A stretch of DNA of 64,000 nucleotides from Clostridia bacterium (lineage in GTDB: Bacteria > Bacillota > Clostridia > Saccharofermentanales > Saccharofermentanaceae). The translations under genes were made by a program, and so were the position numbers. Every line of letters begins with the position of its first letter. The stretch's first letter is position 1. Location of the stretch: positions 167,155 through 231,154 of the forward strand of contig JAKSRG010000001.1 of NCBI GenBank assembly GCA_024403735.1. The letters are read 5' to 3'. Positions 55,864 to 64,000 of this stretch are shown piece after piece. The notes beneath the pieces were generated by a model. The model worked only from the letters and a program-made list of their open reading frames with translations, did not search any database and had not been told where the DNA came from.

Positions 55864-56842
55864 TAAACGTGCTTCAATATCTATTGAAGTATCTATTGTT
55901 TTTTCAGTTCTTCTAATAATTATTACAATGGTTATTACTTCAATGAATGTTCAAAGAACAGATTTATATATGCAGGCAGCTATTGAACAGAGTACAGAAG
56001 ATATAGCTGTATTATGTCCTTTTACAAGAATTGGTGATGAATTACTGAACAGCATTCTTGACGATGATGATATTGGCGATAATGCTAAGCAAGCGTATAA
56101 CTCTTTGATTGAGTTATCAAATACAATTGGATATCTATCAGGCTATAGTGTTGAAGATTTAGTAATGAATGGCTTTCTATCGGAATATTTGAGAAATGAT
56201 ATTGCTTATGAATTTCAGAGTAGATCAGGAAATACAAATCTATATACACCTAGTACAATTGATGTCTCAGTTGATTACAATAGTAGTCAACAAGTTTTAG
56301 AAGTATTAGTAAATTATAGTATTTCAACTTTGTTTGGAGATGTTGAGAAAACTCAGTATTCAGTAATACCATTTTATGGTGTATACAATAATGAATTGGT
56401 AAGTTTTGATGTAGCTACTGAAGTTGGAAAAGAAGATATTAACCCATGGGAACTTAATAATTTTGAAAGAGGTGGTTACTTCGGTGATTTATACGGGGCA
56501 AATCTTCCTAAAACTTTTCCTGTGATTGATTCTTTTCATAATGGTTGTGCTGTATCAATTGTTAGTATTGATCTAACTAAAGATACATATAGTTCATCTG
56601 GAAACATCGAAAATAAAGCTAAAGAGAAGTTAGATGCGATTGGTGGATTTAATGGAGCAGATGTGACAATTAGTGGAGAACGATACGTTATTGATAGTAG
56701 CGATATTAAGGATAAGCAGTTAATCATCATTATTCCTGAGAATACACCAGAGGATAGATGCAAAATACTAACAAATTATATAGATTGTTATTCAAATGAA
56801 GACTTTAATGTTACTATTATAAGGACTGGCGAGTCATTTTAA
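55829..56842 (+). CDS. TadE-like pseudopilin with C-terminal extra domain
   Basis: A 337-residue protein with a prepilin-like N terminus: KRASISIEVSIVF, where cleavage after Ala would put Glu at +5, then a hydrophobic helix. The middle part is beta-rich. The last 90 residues (from AVSIVSIDLTKDTY to the end) look like a separate domain that, from memory, resembles C-terminal domains found on CdiA/hemagglutinin-type toxins; this is not verified. I chose the ATG at 55829 because of the strong GAGGGGGAT eight bases upstream. It overlaps the previous gene by 35 bases. Confidence 0.6.
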   Translation: MLVKDMNYMVSNKRASISIEVSIVFSVLLIIITMVITSMNVQRTDLYMQAAIEQSTEDIAVLCPFTRIGDELLNSILDDDDIGDNAKQAYNSLIELSNTIGYLSGYSVEDLVMNGFLSEYLRNDIAYEFQSRSGNTNLYTPSTIDVSVDYNSSQQVLEVLVNYSISTLFGDVEKTQYSVIPFYGVYNNELVSFDVATEVGKEDINPWELNNFERGGYFGDLYGANLPKTFPVIDSFHNGCAVSIVSIDLTKDTYSSSGNIENKAKEKLDAIGGFNGADVTISGERYVIDSSDIKDKQLIIIIPENTPEDRCKILTNYIDCYSNEDFNVTIIRTGESF

Positions 56843-56891
56843 TAAAAAACATTTCACTTTTACTAGTTAAAGTGTTAATATTTAGAGAGTT

Positions 56892-56921
56892 TTGTTTAAT
56901 AAACGCGCGTATTATTATAAT
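56892..56921 (+). promoter_or_regulatory. Sigma-A promoter of the 76-residue gene, yerC and secA
   Basis: TTGTTT (56892-56897), 18-base spacer containing ACGCGCGT, and TATAAT (56916-56921) lie just upstream of the next start. Confidence 0.6.
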
Positions 56922-56937
56922 AAGGGGGTAGACAGAA

Positions 56938-57168
56938 TTGAAAACAAGTTCGTCTGTTAGACGACCAACGCTTGTTAATTCAGGTAAGCGTGGTGATAAT
57001 TCTGTAAAACCAGTTGGTGAGATTCTTCGTGATGCTAAGAGAGACTTAGTATTCCGTAGGTTGCTTGTAGCAATTTTTCTTGTATTACTGATTACAGGAA
57101 TTGTAGCTCTATTTTCTTTAGGCTATGTAAATCAACTTGTTGACTATTTCTTGGCTTTGGCTGAATAA
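56938..57168 (+). CDS. Single-helix small membrane protein, unknown
   Basis: A 76-residue protein with a basic N-terminal half (residues 1-40, Arg/Lys-rich) and one transmembrane helix (about 42-62). I do not recognise it. It starts with TTG after AAGGGGGTAG. It is the first gene of a unit with yerC (2 bases apart) and secA. The location next to secA suggests, but does not show, a link with secretion. Confidence 0.7.
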   Translation: MKTSSSVRRPTLVNSGKRGDNSVKPVGEILRDAKRDLVFRRLLVAIFLVLLITGIVALFSLGYVNQLVDYFLALAE

Positions 57169-57170
57169 AT

Positions 57171-57485
57171 ATGAGCGATAAGATTAACGATCCATATATT
57201 AATGTTTTTTATGATGCAATTCTTTCTTTAAAGACAAGAAAAGAGTGTGAGAAGTTCTTTGACGATATTTGCACTATTGCTGAGATTAAGTCTTTAGTTC
57301 AAAGAATGCAGGTTGCAGTTTTGTTAAATGAAGGAAAGACATATTCTGAGATTACTGGTGAGGCTAATGTAAGCACTGCTACTATTTCAAGAGTTAATAG
57401 ATGCCTTGAATATGGTTCAGATGGTTATAAGACAGTTTTATCAAGAATCTCTACAAATATAAATGATGATGAGGTGGAAAAATGA
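57171..57485 (+). CDS. yerC: YerC/YecD family TrpR-like DNA-binding protein
   Basis: A 104-residue helix-turn-helix protein of the TrpR superfamily. The helical dimerisation part (DAILSLKTRKECEKFFDDICTIAEIKSLVQRMQVA) precedes the HTH (TYSEITGEANVSTATISRVNRCLEYG). YerC proteins are conserved in Bacillota; the regulated genes are not well known and the tryptophan-repressor name is by fold only. The ATG begins 2 bases after the previous stop and secA overlaps its end by 4 bases (ATGA). Confidence 0.93.
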   Translation: MSDKINDPYINVFYDAILSLKTRKECEKFFDDICTIAEIKSLVQRMQVAVLLNEGKTYSEITGEANVSTATISRVNRCLEYGSDGYKTVLSRISTNINDDEVEK

Positions 57486-60283
57486 GCATATTGTCTTCAG
57501 TGTTTGGTACTCATAGCGAACGTGAAGTTAAGAGAATTAATCCTATAGTAGATAAGGTTATGGCTTTGGACGAGGAGTTTTCAAAGCTTTCTGAAGCTGA
57601 ACTTCAGGGTATGACAAATAAACTTAAGGGTAGACTTGAAGCTGGCGAAACTTTGGATGATATTCTTCCAGAGGCTTTTGCTACAGTTAGAGAGGCTGCA
57701 TGGCGAGTACTTGGTATGAAGCCATATCGAGTTCAGGTTATTGGTGGTATTGTTCTTCACCAGGGACGTATTGCTGAAATGAAGACTGGTGAAGGTAAGA
57801 CTCTTGTAGGTACACTTCCTGTATACCTTAATGCATTGACAGGAAAAGGCGTGCATGTAGTTACAGTAAATGATTACCTTGCAAAGCGTGATAGTGAGTG
57901 GATGGGTAAGATTTTTAAGTATCTTGGTCTTTCTGTTGGTCTTATTATTCACGATATTCCTAACTCAGAGCGTAAGAAGATGTATGCTTGTGATATCGTT
58001 TACGGAACAAATAATGAGTTCGGTTTTGATTATCTCCGTGACAATATGGTTGTTAGAAAAGACCAGCTTGCTCAGCGTGAATTGAATTATGCTATCGTCG
58101 ATGAGGTTGATAGTATCTTGATTGATGAAGCTAGAACACCTCTTATTATTTCTGGTAGAGGTACTGAGTCTTCAGATCTTTATAAGAAGGCTGATGATTT
58201 TGTTAAGACTCTTAAGAGATTCACTGTAGTTGAAACTGACGATAAGATTGATATGGATGAGATCGTTGGTGACTGTGATTACGTTGTTGATGAGAAGGCA
58301 AATTCTTCAGTACTTACAGCTAACGGTGTTAAGAAGGCAGAGAAGTTCTTCGGTGTAGATAACCTTTCAGATCCTGATAATTTCGGATTGCAGCACTACA
58401 TCAATAATGCATTGAAGGCTCATGGTAACTTCAATAAGGATCAGCAGTATGTTGTTATGGATGGTGAGGTAATCATCGTTGACGACTTTACTGGTCGTTT
58501 GATGCCTGGTCGTAGATATAGCGATGGCTTGCATCAGTCTATTGAGGCTAAGGAAGGCGTTAAGGTTGCTAATGAGAATAAGACACTTGCAACTATTACT
58601 TTCCAGAACTATTTCCGTATGTACAGCAAGATTTCTGGTATGACTGGTACAGCTTATACAGAGGAAGCAGAATTTAGATCTATTTATGGTCTTGATGTAA
58701 TTCAGATTCCTACTAATAAGCCAGTTATCCGTAATGATGAGCATGATGCTGTATTCAAGACACAGAAGGGTAAGTATAAGGCGGTTGTTGAAGCAGTTAA
58801 GGCTGCTCATGCAACAGGTCAACCTATTCTTGTTGGTACAGTTAACGTTGATAAGTCTGAGTTCATCAGTAAGCTTTTCGAAAAGGCAGGTATTAAGCAT
58901 AACGTATTGAATGCTAAGAACCACTTAAAAGAGGCTGAGATTGTTGCTCAGGCAGGTCGTAAGAATGCAGTTACTATTGCTACTAACATGGCTGGTAGAG
59001 GTACAGATATTCTTCTTGGTGGTAATGCTGAGTTTATGGCTAAGCAGGAAATGAGAAAACTCGGTTATACTGAAGAATTAATCGAAGCTTCAATTGCTCA
59101 TAATGAGACAAGTGATGAAGTTATTCTTGAAGCACGTGAGCGTTTCAGTGCTTTGAAGTCTAAGTTTGCTTCTATTATTGCTCCTGAAGCTGAAGAAGTT
59201 AGAAATCTTGGTGGTTTGTTCATCGTTGGTACTGAGCGTCATGAATCAAGACGTATCGATAATCAGCTTAGAGGACGTGCTGGTCGTCAGGGTGACCCTG
59301 GTAGAACTAAGTTCTTCCTCGCTTTGGATGATGACTTGTTCCGTATCTTCGGTGGTGACAGAGTTACAAAGACTTTTGATTCACTTGGTGTTGATGAGAC
59401 AATGGAAATTCAGACAAGAGTTGTTTCAAAGCTTATTGAATCATCACAGAAGAAGCTCGAGGCTATTCACTTTGGTACTCGTAAGAACACACTTGAATAT
59501 GATGATGTTATGAATATTCAGCGTTCAATTACATATGAACAGAGAAGAAAAGTTATCGATGGTGACGATATGCACGATACTCTTCTTAAGATGGTTAGAA
59601 GAGTTGCAGAAAGAACAGTTACTTCATTCTCTGCAGATGGTATGTTGTCAATTAGTGATCAGTATTCACTTGGATTGAAGCTTGATGACTTGTTTGGTTC
59701 TTTACCTGTTGTTTCAAAACTTAAGTCAAACGATCCTATTGATTTATCACCAAATGAGTTAGTTGATACTGTTTATAATGAAGCGGTTGAAGCGTTGGAG
59801 AAGAAGGAAGAGACTGTTACATCTGAGGTATTCAGAGAGGCAGAAAGAGTTATTCTCCTTAATACTGTAGATTCTAAGTGGATGGATCATATTGATGCTA
59901 TGGATCAGCTTAGAAGTGCAGTAGGTATGCGTGGTGTTGGTCAGCACGACCCAGTTGTTGAATATAAGATTGAGAGTTCAGCAATGTTCGATGAGATGAA
60001 TGTTTCAATTCAGGATGATGCTGTTAAGCTTCTTATGAAGGGTGAGTTCAGCCAGGAGAAGAGAATTTCTACTAAGGCCGCTGCTAGAAATCTTTCAGAA
60101 GGTCATGGTAAGGATATTGCTTCTGCTCAAGCAGCAAGTGCTCAGATGGCTCAGGCAGCTACTCAGAACAATCAGACATTACAGCCTATTAAGAGAGATT
60201 CAGCTAAGGTTGGTCGTAATGATCTTTGCACATGTGGTTCTGGTAAGAAGTACAAGAATTGCTGTGGTAAGCAGGATACATAA
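57482..60283 (+). CDS. secA: Preprotein translocase ATPase SecA
   Basis: SecA drives preproteins through SecYEG with ATP. The Walker A motif lies in MKTGEGKTL, Walker B is in VDEVDSILIDEARTPL, and the second helicase domain has NMAGRGTDILLGGN and GTERHESRRIDNQLRGRAGRQGDPG. The helical scaffold region and the C-terminal zinc motif [13 protein letters not shown] are complete. The 933 residues are full length, with a Gln/Ala-rich linker before the zinc finger. It overlaps yerC by 4 bases. Only one secA is visible here. Confidence 0.98.
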   Translation: MSILSSVFGTHSEREVKRINPIVDKVMALDEEFSKLSEAELQGMTNKLKGRLEAGETLDDILPEAFATVREAAWRVLGMKPYRVQVIGGIVLHQGRIAEMKTGEGKTLVGTLPVYLNALTGKGVHVVTVNDYLAKRDSEWMGKIFKYLGLSVGLIIHDIPNSERKKMYACDIVYGTNNEFGFDYLRDNMVVRKDQLAQRELNYAIVDEVDSILIDEARTPLIISGRGTESSDLYKKADDFVKTLKRFTVVETDDKIDMDEIVGDCDYVVDEKANSSVLTANGVKKAEKFFGVDNLSDPDNFGLQHYINNALKAHGNFNKDQQYVVMDGEVIIVDDFTGRLMPGRRYSDGLHQSIEAKEGVKVANENKTLATITFQNYFRMYSKISGMTGTAYTEEAEFRSIYGLDVIQIPTNKPVIRNDEHDAVFKTQKGKYKAVVEAVKAAHATGQPILVGTVNVDKSEFISKLFEKAGIKHNVLNAKNHLKEAEIVAQAGRKNAVTIATNMAGRGTDILLGGNAEFMAKQEMRKLGYTEELIEASIAHNETSDEVILEARERFSALKSKFASIIAPEAEEVRNLGGLFIVGTERHESRRIDNQLRGRAGRQGDPGRTKFFLALDDDLFRIFGGDRVTKTFDSLGVDETMEIQTRVVSKLIESSQKKLEAIHFGTRKNTLEYDDVMNIQRSITYEQRRKVIDGDDMHDTLLKMVRRVAERTVTSFSADGMLSISDQYSLGLKLDDLFGSLPVVSKLKSNDPIDLSPNELVDTVYNEAVEALEKKEETVTSEVFREAERVILLNTVDSKWMDHIDAMDQLRSAVGMRGVGQHDPVVEYKIESSAMFDEMNVSIQDDAVKLLMKGEFSQEKRISTKAAARNLSEGHGKDIASAQAASAQMAQAATQNNQTLQPIKRDSAKVGRNDLCTCGSGKKYKNCCGKQDT

Positions 60284-60362
60284 TTCGAATAGTTTGATAA
60301 TGTACAGATTGGATGCTTTTTAAGTGTCCAATTTGTGTTTTAGAAAGAAAATGGTGATTCTT

Positions 60363-61193
60363 ATGAATAAAGAAGAGTATTTAAAGTCTATTGATGAAGC
60401 AGCTTCATATGTTTCTTCTATTGTAGGAAATGAGATTCCTGAGACCTGTATTGTTCTTGGATCTGGATTAGGTCCTTTTGCTAGTATGGTTAATGTGACT
60501 AAGTCTATTCCTTATGCGGATATTCCTGGTTTTCCTACTACAACAGTTATTGGACATAGTGGAGAATTGTTATTAGCAGATGTTGATGGAAAGAAACTCT
60601 TTCTTATGTCTGGAAGATTTCATTACTATGAGGGTAATGAATTATCTGTTTGTACATTCTACGTTAGAGTAATGTCTAAGTTAGGTGTAAAGAACTTAGT
60701 TCTTACAAACGCAGCTGGCGGTATTCTTGATGGTATGAAACCAGCTGATCTAATGATTGTTACTGATCATATTTCTTTATTCTGTGAATCTGTATTACGT
60801 GGCCCAAATCTTGATGAATTTGGAGCTAGATTCATTGATCAGTCTTTTGTTTATGATAAAGGATATGTTGATCTCTTGAAAAAGATTGCTTCTGACTTGA
60901 ATATTGATATTCATGAAGGTGTTTATTGCTATACGAAGGGTCCTCAGTACGAGACACCAGCCGAGATTAGATTAATTAAAGCTGTTGGTGGCGGTGCTGT
61001 TGGTATGTCTACAGTTCCTGAAGCTATTGTTGCTTCACATTGTGGTATGAAGATAGCTGCAATTTCTTGTATTACTAATCTTGCAGCAGGTCTTTCAAAG
61101 GAAGCATTGAAGCATGAAGAAGTGCTTGAGAATGCTGCTAAGGCATCTGAAAACTGTTGTAATCTTGTTTTGAATTTTATTAAATCAATTTAA
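60363..61193 (+). CDS. punA: Purine nucleoside phosphorylase (family 2)
   Basis: It releases purine bases from inosine or guanosine with phosphate. The trimeric-family motifs are LGSGLGPFASMV, VIGHSGELLLADVDGKKLFLMSGRFHYYEG (phosphate site), NAAGGIL, GVYCYTKGPQYETPAEI and GGGAVGMSTVPEAI. It has 276 residues. I chose the ATG at 60363 with GGTGATTCTT upstream, over a GTG at 60324 with no site. The ribosome site is weak either way. The adenosylhomocysteinase gene follows by 13 bases, so the pair may recycle nucleosides. Confidence 0.94.
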   Translation: MNKEEYLKSIDEAASYVSSIVGNEIPETCIVLGSGLGPFASMVNVTKSIPYADIPGFPTTTVIGHSGELLLADVDGKKLFLMSGRFHYYEGNELSVCTFYVRVMSKLGVKNLVLTNAAGGILDGMKPADLMIVTDHISLFCESVLRGPNLDEFGARFIDQSFVYDKGYVDLLKKIASDLNIDIHEGVYCYTKGPQYETPAEIRLIKAVGGGAVGMSTVPEAIVASHCGMKIAAISCITNLAAGLSKEALKHEEVLENAAKASENCCNLVLNFIKSI

Positions 61194-61206
61194 TTTGGAG
61201 GAATTT

Positions 61207-62463
61207 ATGGAAGTACCATTTTATGATGTAAAAGACATTTCACTTGCACCATCAGGTATGAAGAAGATTGAGTGGGCATACAAGAATATGCCTGTTTTGA
61301 GAGCAATTGAGAAGGAGCTTATTGAGGAGCAGCCTTTTGCTGGCCTTAAAATTTCTGTTTCAGTTCATGTAGAGGCTAAAACAGCTTGTCTTGCTAGAGC
61401 TCTTGCTAGAGGTGGTGCTGATGTAGCGCTTACTGGTTGTAATCCACTTTCAACTCAGGATGATGTAGCTGCTGCTCTTGCAAATGACGGTATGCATGTA
61501 TATACAATTCATGGTGATTCAGAAGAAGAATATATTAAGCATCTTGAGATGGCACTTGCTTTTGGTCCAGATATCGTAATTGATGATGGAGGCGATTTTG
61601 CTATGCTCCTTCATTCAACACATAAGGATCTTGTTCCTAAGATTATTGGCGGATGTGAAGAGACTACTACAGGTGTTCATAGACTTGAAATCCTTGAGAA
61701 AGAAAATAAGCTTCTTTATCCAGTAGTTGCTGTTAATGATGCTCGTTGTAAGCATCTTTTCGATAATAGATTTGGTACAGGTCAATCTGTATGGACTGCT
61801 ATTATGGCTACTACAAACCTTGTTGTTGCTGGCAAGACTGTTGTTGTTGCTGGTTACGGTATGTGTGGTAGAGGAGTTGCAATGCGTGCTAAGGGTCTTG
61901 GCGCTAAAGTTGTTGTTACTGAAATTGATCCAGTTAAGGCTTGTGAAGCTATCATGGAAGGCTATGAAGTTATGACAATGGATGATGCTTCTAAGATTGG
62001 TGATTTCTTTGTAACTGTTACTGGATGTAAAGATGTTATTACAAAGAACCACTATCTCAACATGAAAGATGGTGCTATCTGTTGTAATGCTGGTCATTTC
62101 GACTGTGAAGTTAATATTAAGGATCTCGAAAGTATCGCTACAAATATTGAGCCACTTAGACAGAATATTATTGGTTACACATTAGAAAATGGTAATAGAG
62201 TATGTATTCTTGCTGAAGGTCGTCTTGTTAATCTTGCTTCTGGTGATGGTCACCCAGTTGAGATTATGGATATGAGTTTTGCTTTACAGGCTCAGTCAGC
62301 TAGATATATCGCAAAGAATGGTAAGAACCTTGAGAAGAAGGTATATCAGACACCTGAGATTATTGATAACAGAGTAGCTGAAATTCTTCTTGAGACTAAG
62401 AATATTACTATTGATGCACTTACTGAAGAACAGTTGAATTATATTAATTCATGGGATTTCTAA
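61207..62463 (+). CDS. ahcY: Adenosylhomocysteinase
   Basis: It hydrolyses S-adenosylhomocysteine to adenosine and homocysteine with a bound NAD. Motifs: HVEAKTACLARALARGGADVALTGCNPLSTQDDVAAAL, ETTTGVHRLE, NDARCKHLFDNRFGTGQSVW and the NAD fold VVVAGYGMCGRGVAMRAKGLGA. At 418 residues it lacks the 40-residue insert of the eukaryotic enzyme, like the thermophile and archaeal forms. The ATG at 61207 follows TTGGAGG. Most Bacillota use MTA/SAH nucleosidase and LuxS instead, so this is a notable choice. Confidence 0.96.
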   Translation: MEVPFYDVKDISLAPSGMKKIEWAYKNMPVLRAIEKELIEEQPFAGLKISVSVHVEAKTACLARALARGGADVALTGCNPLSTQDDVAAALANDGMHVYTIHGDSEEEYIKHLEMALAFGPDIVIDDGGDFAMLLHSTHKDLVPKIIGGCEETTTGVHRLEILEKENKLLYPVVAVNDARCKHLFDNRFGTGQSVWTAIMATTNLVVAGKTVVVAGYGMCGRGVAMRAKGLGAKVVVTEIDPVKACEAIMEGYEVMTMDDASKIGDFFVTVTGCKDVITKNHYLNMKDGAICCNAGHFDCEVNIKDLESIATNIEPLRQNIIGYTLENGNRVCILAEGRLVNLASGDGHPVEIMDMSFALQAQSARYIAKNGKNLEKKVYQTPEIIDNRVAEILLETKNITIDALTEEQLNYINSWDF

Positions 62464-62487
62464 TTAATTTTTAAGGAGATATATAAA

Positions 62488-63834
62488 ATGCCTAATCCAT
62501 ATTTACCAAATCCAGCTCATATCCCAGATGGCGAACCTAGAGTCTTTGGTGATAGAGTTTATATTTATGGTTCACATGATTTTGCAGCTTCTGCTGAATT
62601 CTGTGATAACGCTCTCTATGTTTGGTCTGCTTCTGTAGATAATCTTGAAGAGTGGATTTGTCACGGTATTGCTTTTTCAACAAAGGATATGAGAGGTCAT
62701 AAGAGTGATACTGAGTGGACAACTGGTAAGCTTTTTGCACCAGACGTTGTATGCAAAGATGGTAAGTATTATCTATATGCATATATTGAAGGTGCAAAGG
62801 GATGTGTTGCTGTTAGTGACAAGCCAGAAGGTCCTTTTACTTTGATTTCAACATATAAGTACAACATTGAGAACCATAGAGATGGTGGTATCTTTGTTGA
62901 TCCAGGTGTTCTTGTTGACGATGATGGAAGAGTTTATATTTACTGTGGTTATTTGAAGTCTTATATGGCTGAGATTAATCCTGATAATATGTACGAGATT
63001 ATTGATGGTACATATATTGAAGATATTATTCCTGAAGAAGAGCCATTTGCATTCTTTGAGGCTTGTTCACCAAGAAAGATTGGTGATACATACTATCTCA
63101 TCTATTCTTCAAAGAGATGTCCTCAGCTTGTATATGCTACTTCAAAGTCTCCAACTGGACCATTCGAGTATAAGGGTACTATTGTAGATAGTGGTGTTGA
63201 TTTCCCAGGCGGTAATGATCATGGTTCTATCATGAAGATTAAGGATCAGTGGTATATTTTCTATCACAAGATGACAAATGGTTCTATTATGTCTAGATTA
63301 GGTTGTGTTGAGAAGATAAACATTGAACCAGATGGAACAATTAAGCAGGTTGAGACAACTTCTTTAGGTTTCAGCGAAAGTCTAAATCCATATAAGCCAG
63401 TTAACATGCAGACTTGTTGCCTTATGACAAATGGTGCAATTATCTCTGAGAAAAATATCTTTGAGCAGAATATTATTAATATCAAAAATGGATGTATTCT
63501 TGGTTGGAAGTATTTTGATTTTGGATATAATTCTGGTAGCCAGATGGAGATTGTTATGAACATTGAGGCTTGCTATTTGAATGGTAATGTTTCAGTTTAT
63601 ATCGATGGAAAAGATGAAGCTGATGGCGGCGTTAAAGTTGCTACTGTTCCATTTACTCATGGAGATACTGTGATTTCTGGAAATATTCTTGTACCAGAGA
63701 CAAATAGCTTGTCACTTACAGGAAAGCATAGCGTATTCTTTAAGATTGAACATAATTATGAAGGTTGGGGGGCAGATGCTTATTTCCCAGAGAGAAACAT
63801 TTTCGATTTGAAGAGTTTTGCTTTTGTTATGTAA
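62488..63834 (+). CDS. Glycoside hydrolase family 43-like protein
   Basis: A 448-residue GH43 protein with a five-blade beta-propeller. The three acidic positions are placed at D14 (PDGEP), D86 (APDV) and E191 (FFEACSPRKIGDTYYLIYSS). No signal peptide is seen, so it acts in the cytosol on imported oligosaccharides, probably arabino- or xylo-type; specificity cannot be read. The last 140 residues look like a CBM6-like beta domain, since they carry a WKYFDFG segment and a repeated beta pattern. It follows ahcY by 24 bases with AAGGAGA, although functionally unrelated. Confidence 0.85.
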   Translation: MPNPYLPNPAHIPDGEPRVFGDRVYIYGSHDFAASAEFCDNALYVWSASVDNLEEWICHGIAFSTKDMRGHKSDTEWTTGKLFAPDVVCKDGKYYLYAYIEGAKGCVAVSDKPEGPFTLISTYKYNIENHRDGGIFVDPGVLVDDDGRVYIYCGYLKSYMAEINPDNMYEIIDGTYIEDIIPEEEPFAFFEACSPRKIGDTYYLIYSSKRCPQLVYATSKSPTGPFEYKGTIVDSGVDFPGGNDHGSIMKIKDQWYIFYHKMTNGSIMSRLGCVEKINIEPDGTIKQVETTSLGFSESLNPYKPVNMQTCCLMTNGAIISEKNIFEQNIINIKNGCILGWKYFDFGYNSGSQMEIVMNIEACYLNGNVSVYIDGKDEADGGVKVATVPFTHGDTVISGNILVPETNSLSLTGKHSVFFKIEHNYEGWGADAYFPERNIFDLKSFAFVM

Positions 63835-63861
63835 AATTGATTGCTAATATTGATCTCATTG

Positions 63862-63886
63862 ACCACACCTTCGGGTGTGGTTTTTT
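63862..63886 (+). terminator. Terminator of the punA-ahcY-GH43 run
   Basis: An 8-bp stem (63862-63869 with 63874-63881) with a TTCG loop, then six T. Confidence 0.93.
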
Positions 63887-63890
63887 GAGC

Positions 63891-63922
63891 AAAAAAAATA
63901 TCTCAGTATTGAGCTGAGATAT
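63891..63922 (-). terminator. Terminator of the minus-strand tRNA-Thr
   Basis: On the minus strand a 9-bp stem (63914-63922 with 63898-63906) is followed by a run of T, just downstream of the tRNA. Confidence 0.85.
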
Positions 63923-63925
63923 TCG

Positions 63926-64000
63926 TGGAGCCAATGGCGGGAATCGAACCCGCGACCTATTCATTACGAGGGAATTGCTCTACCCCTGAGCCACATTGGC
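63926..64000 (-). tRNA. tRNA-Thr (anticodon CGT)
   Basis: Read on the minus strand it is 75 bases with encoded CCA. The acceptor stem GCCAATG pairs with CATTGGC, the D arm has GGCTCAGGGGTAGAGC, the anticodon loop CTCGTAA gives CGT, and the T arm has GGGTTCGATTCCC. It reads ACG codons. One anticodon-stem pair (31-39) appears mismatched. It ends exactly at the window edge, so upstream sequence is not visible. Confidence 0.92.

Noticed and set aside
63926..64000. tRNA-Thr as an integration site
   Set aside because: No integrase or direct repeat is visible next to it, and the right flank is outside the window.

Overview
The window is an AT-rich chromosomal segment of a Bacillota (Firmicutes) bacterium, most likely an anaerobic member of class Clostridia. 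The grounds are AGGAGG-type ribosome binding sites throughout, tRNA genes with encoded CCA, an RNase P RNA that looks like type A, a 2-hydroxyacyl-CoA dehydratase activase-family protein, RqcH, a YerC-type TrpR-like regulator, QueH, and Firmicutes gene pairs such as dprA-topA-trmFO and ruvC-ruvA-ruvB. It is dense housekeeping DNA. I see no prophage, insertion sequence or CRISPR array. The species cannot be named from the sequence alone.

Layout. 1-7.3 kb: a 5'-truncated activase-family gene, polA, coaE and three membrane or envelope genes, ending at a bidirectional terminator shared with ychF. 8.7-17.5 kb: comM-dprA-topA-trmFO, a YesL/DUF624-like membrane protein, a membrane-anchored PP2C phosphatase and a degenerate PP2C-like partner. 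17.5-19.7 kb (minus): queA-tgt for queuosine. 19.8-21.9 kb: dapA-dapB-yajC. 22.0-25.8 kb: dnaG-trmK-nif3 (no rpoD between them) and rnpB. 25.9-30.4 kb: a long PurM resembling the Bacteroidetes form, an unknown protein, twin tRNA-Lys genes, an Ala/Glu/Lys coiled-coil protein and a Gfo/Idh oxidoreductase. 30.5-34.7 kb: pyrimidine nucleoside phosphorylase, ruvCAB and queH. 34.8-40.4 kb (minus): rqcH, a basic-tailed membrane protein, two tandem PRPP synthetase paralogs and engB. 40.6-49.4 kb: comEC-holA, a eukaryotic-type isocitrate dehydrogenase, a SEC-C protein and mreC-mreD-PBP2. 49.5-54.1 kb: a degenerate methylglyoxal-synthase-like protein, an MBL hydrolase and pheS-pheT. 54.2-56.8 kb: three TadE/TadG-like pseudopilin genes. 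56.9-63.9 kb: a small membrane protein, yerC, secA, purine nucleoside phosphorylase, adenosylhomocysteinase and a GH43 protein, then a minus-strand tRNA-Thr at the right edge.

Themes. Queuosine synthesis is represented by queA, tgt and queH. DNA repair, replication and recombination are represented by polA, dnaG, holA, topA, ruvCAB, dprA and comM. DNA uptake is represented by comM, dprA, comEC and possibly the pseudopilin trio. The most interesting regulatory signal is a 15-bp identical element, followed at identical spacing by a TTGGYAC -10-like block. It lies upstream of both comM-dprA and the pseudopilin operon, and a tandem relative lies upstream of comEC. This may mark a competence or DNA-uptake regulon. 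Several apparently inactivated enzyme relatives (PP2C-like, MGS-like, PRPP-synthetase-like) sit next to or near functional enzymes and may be regulatory.
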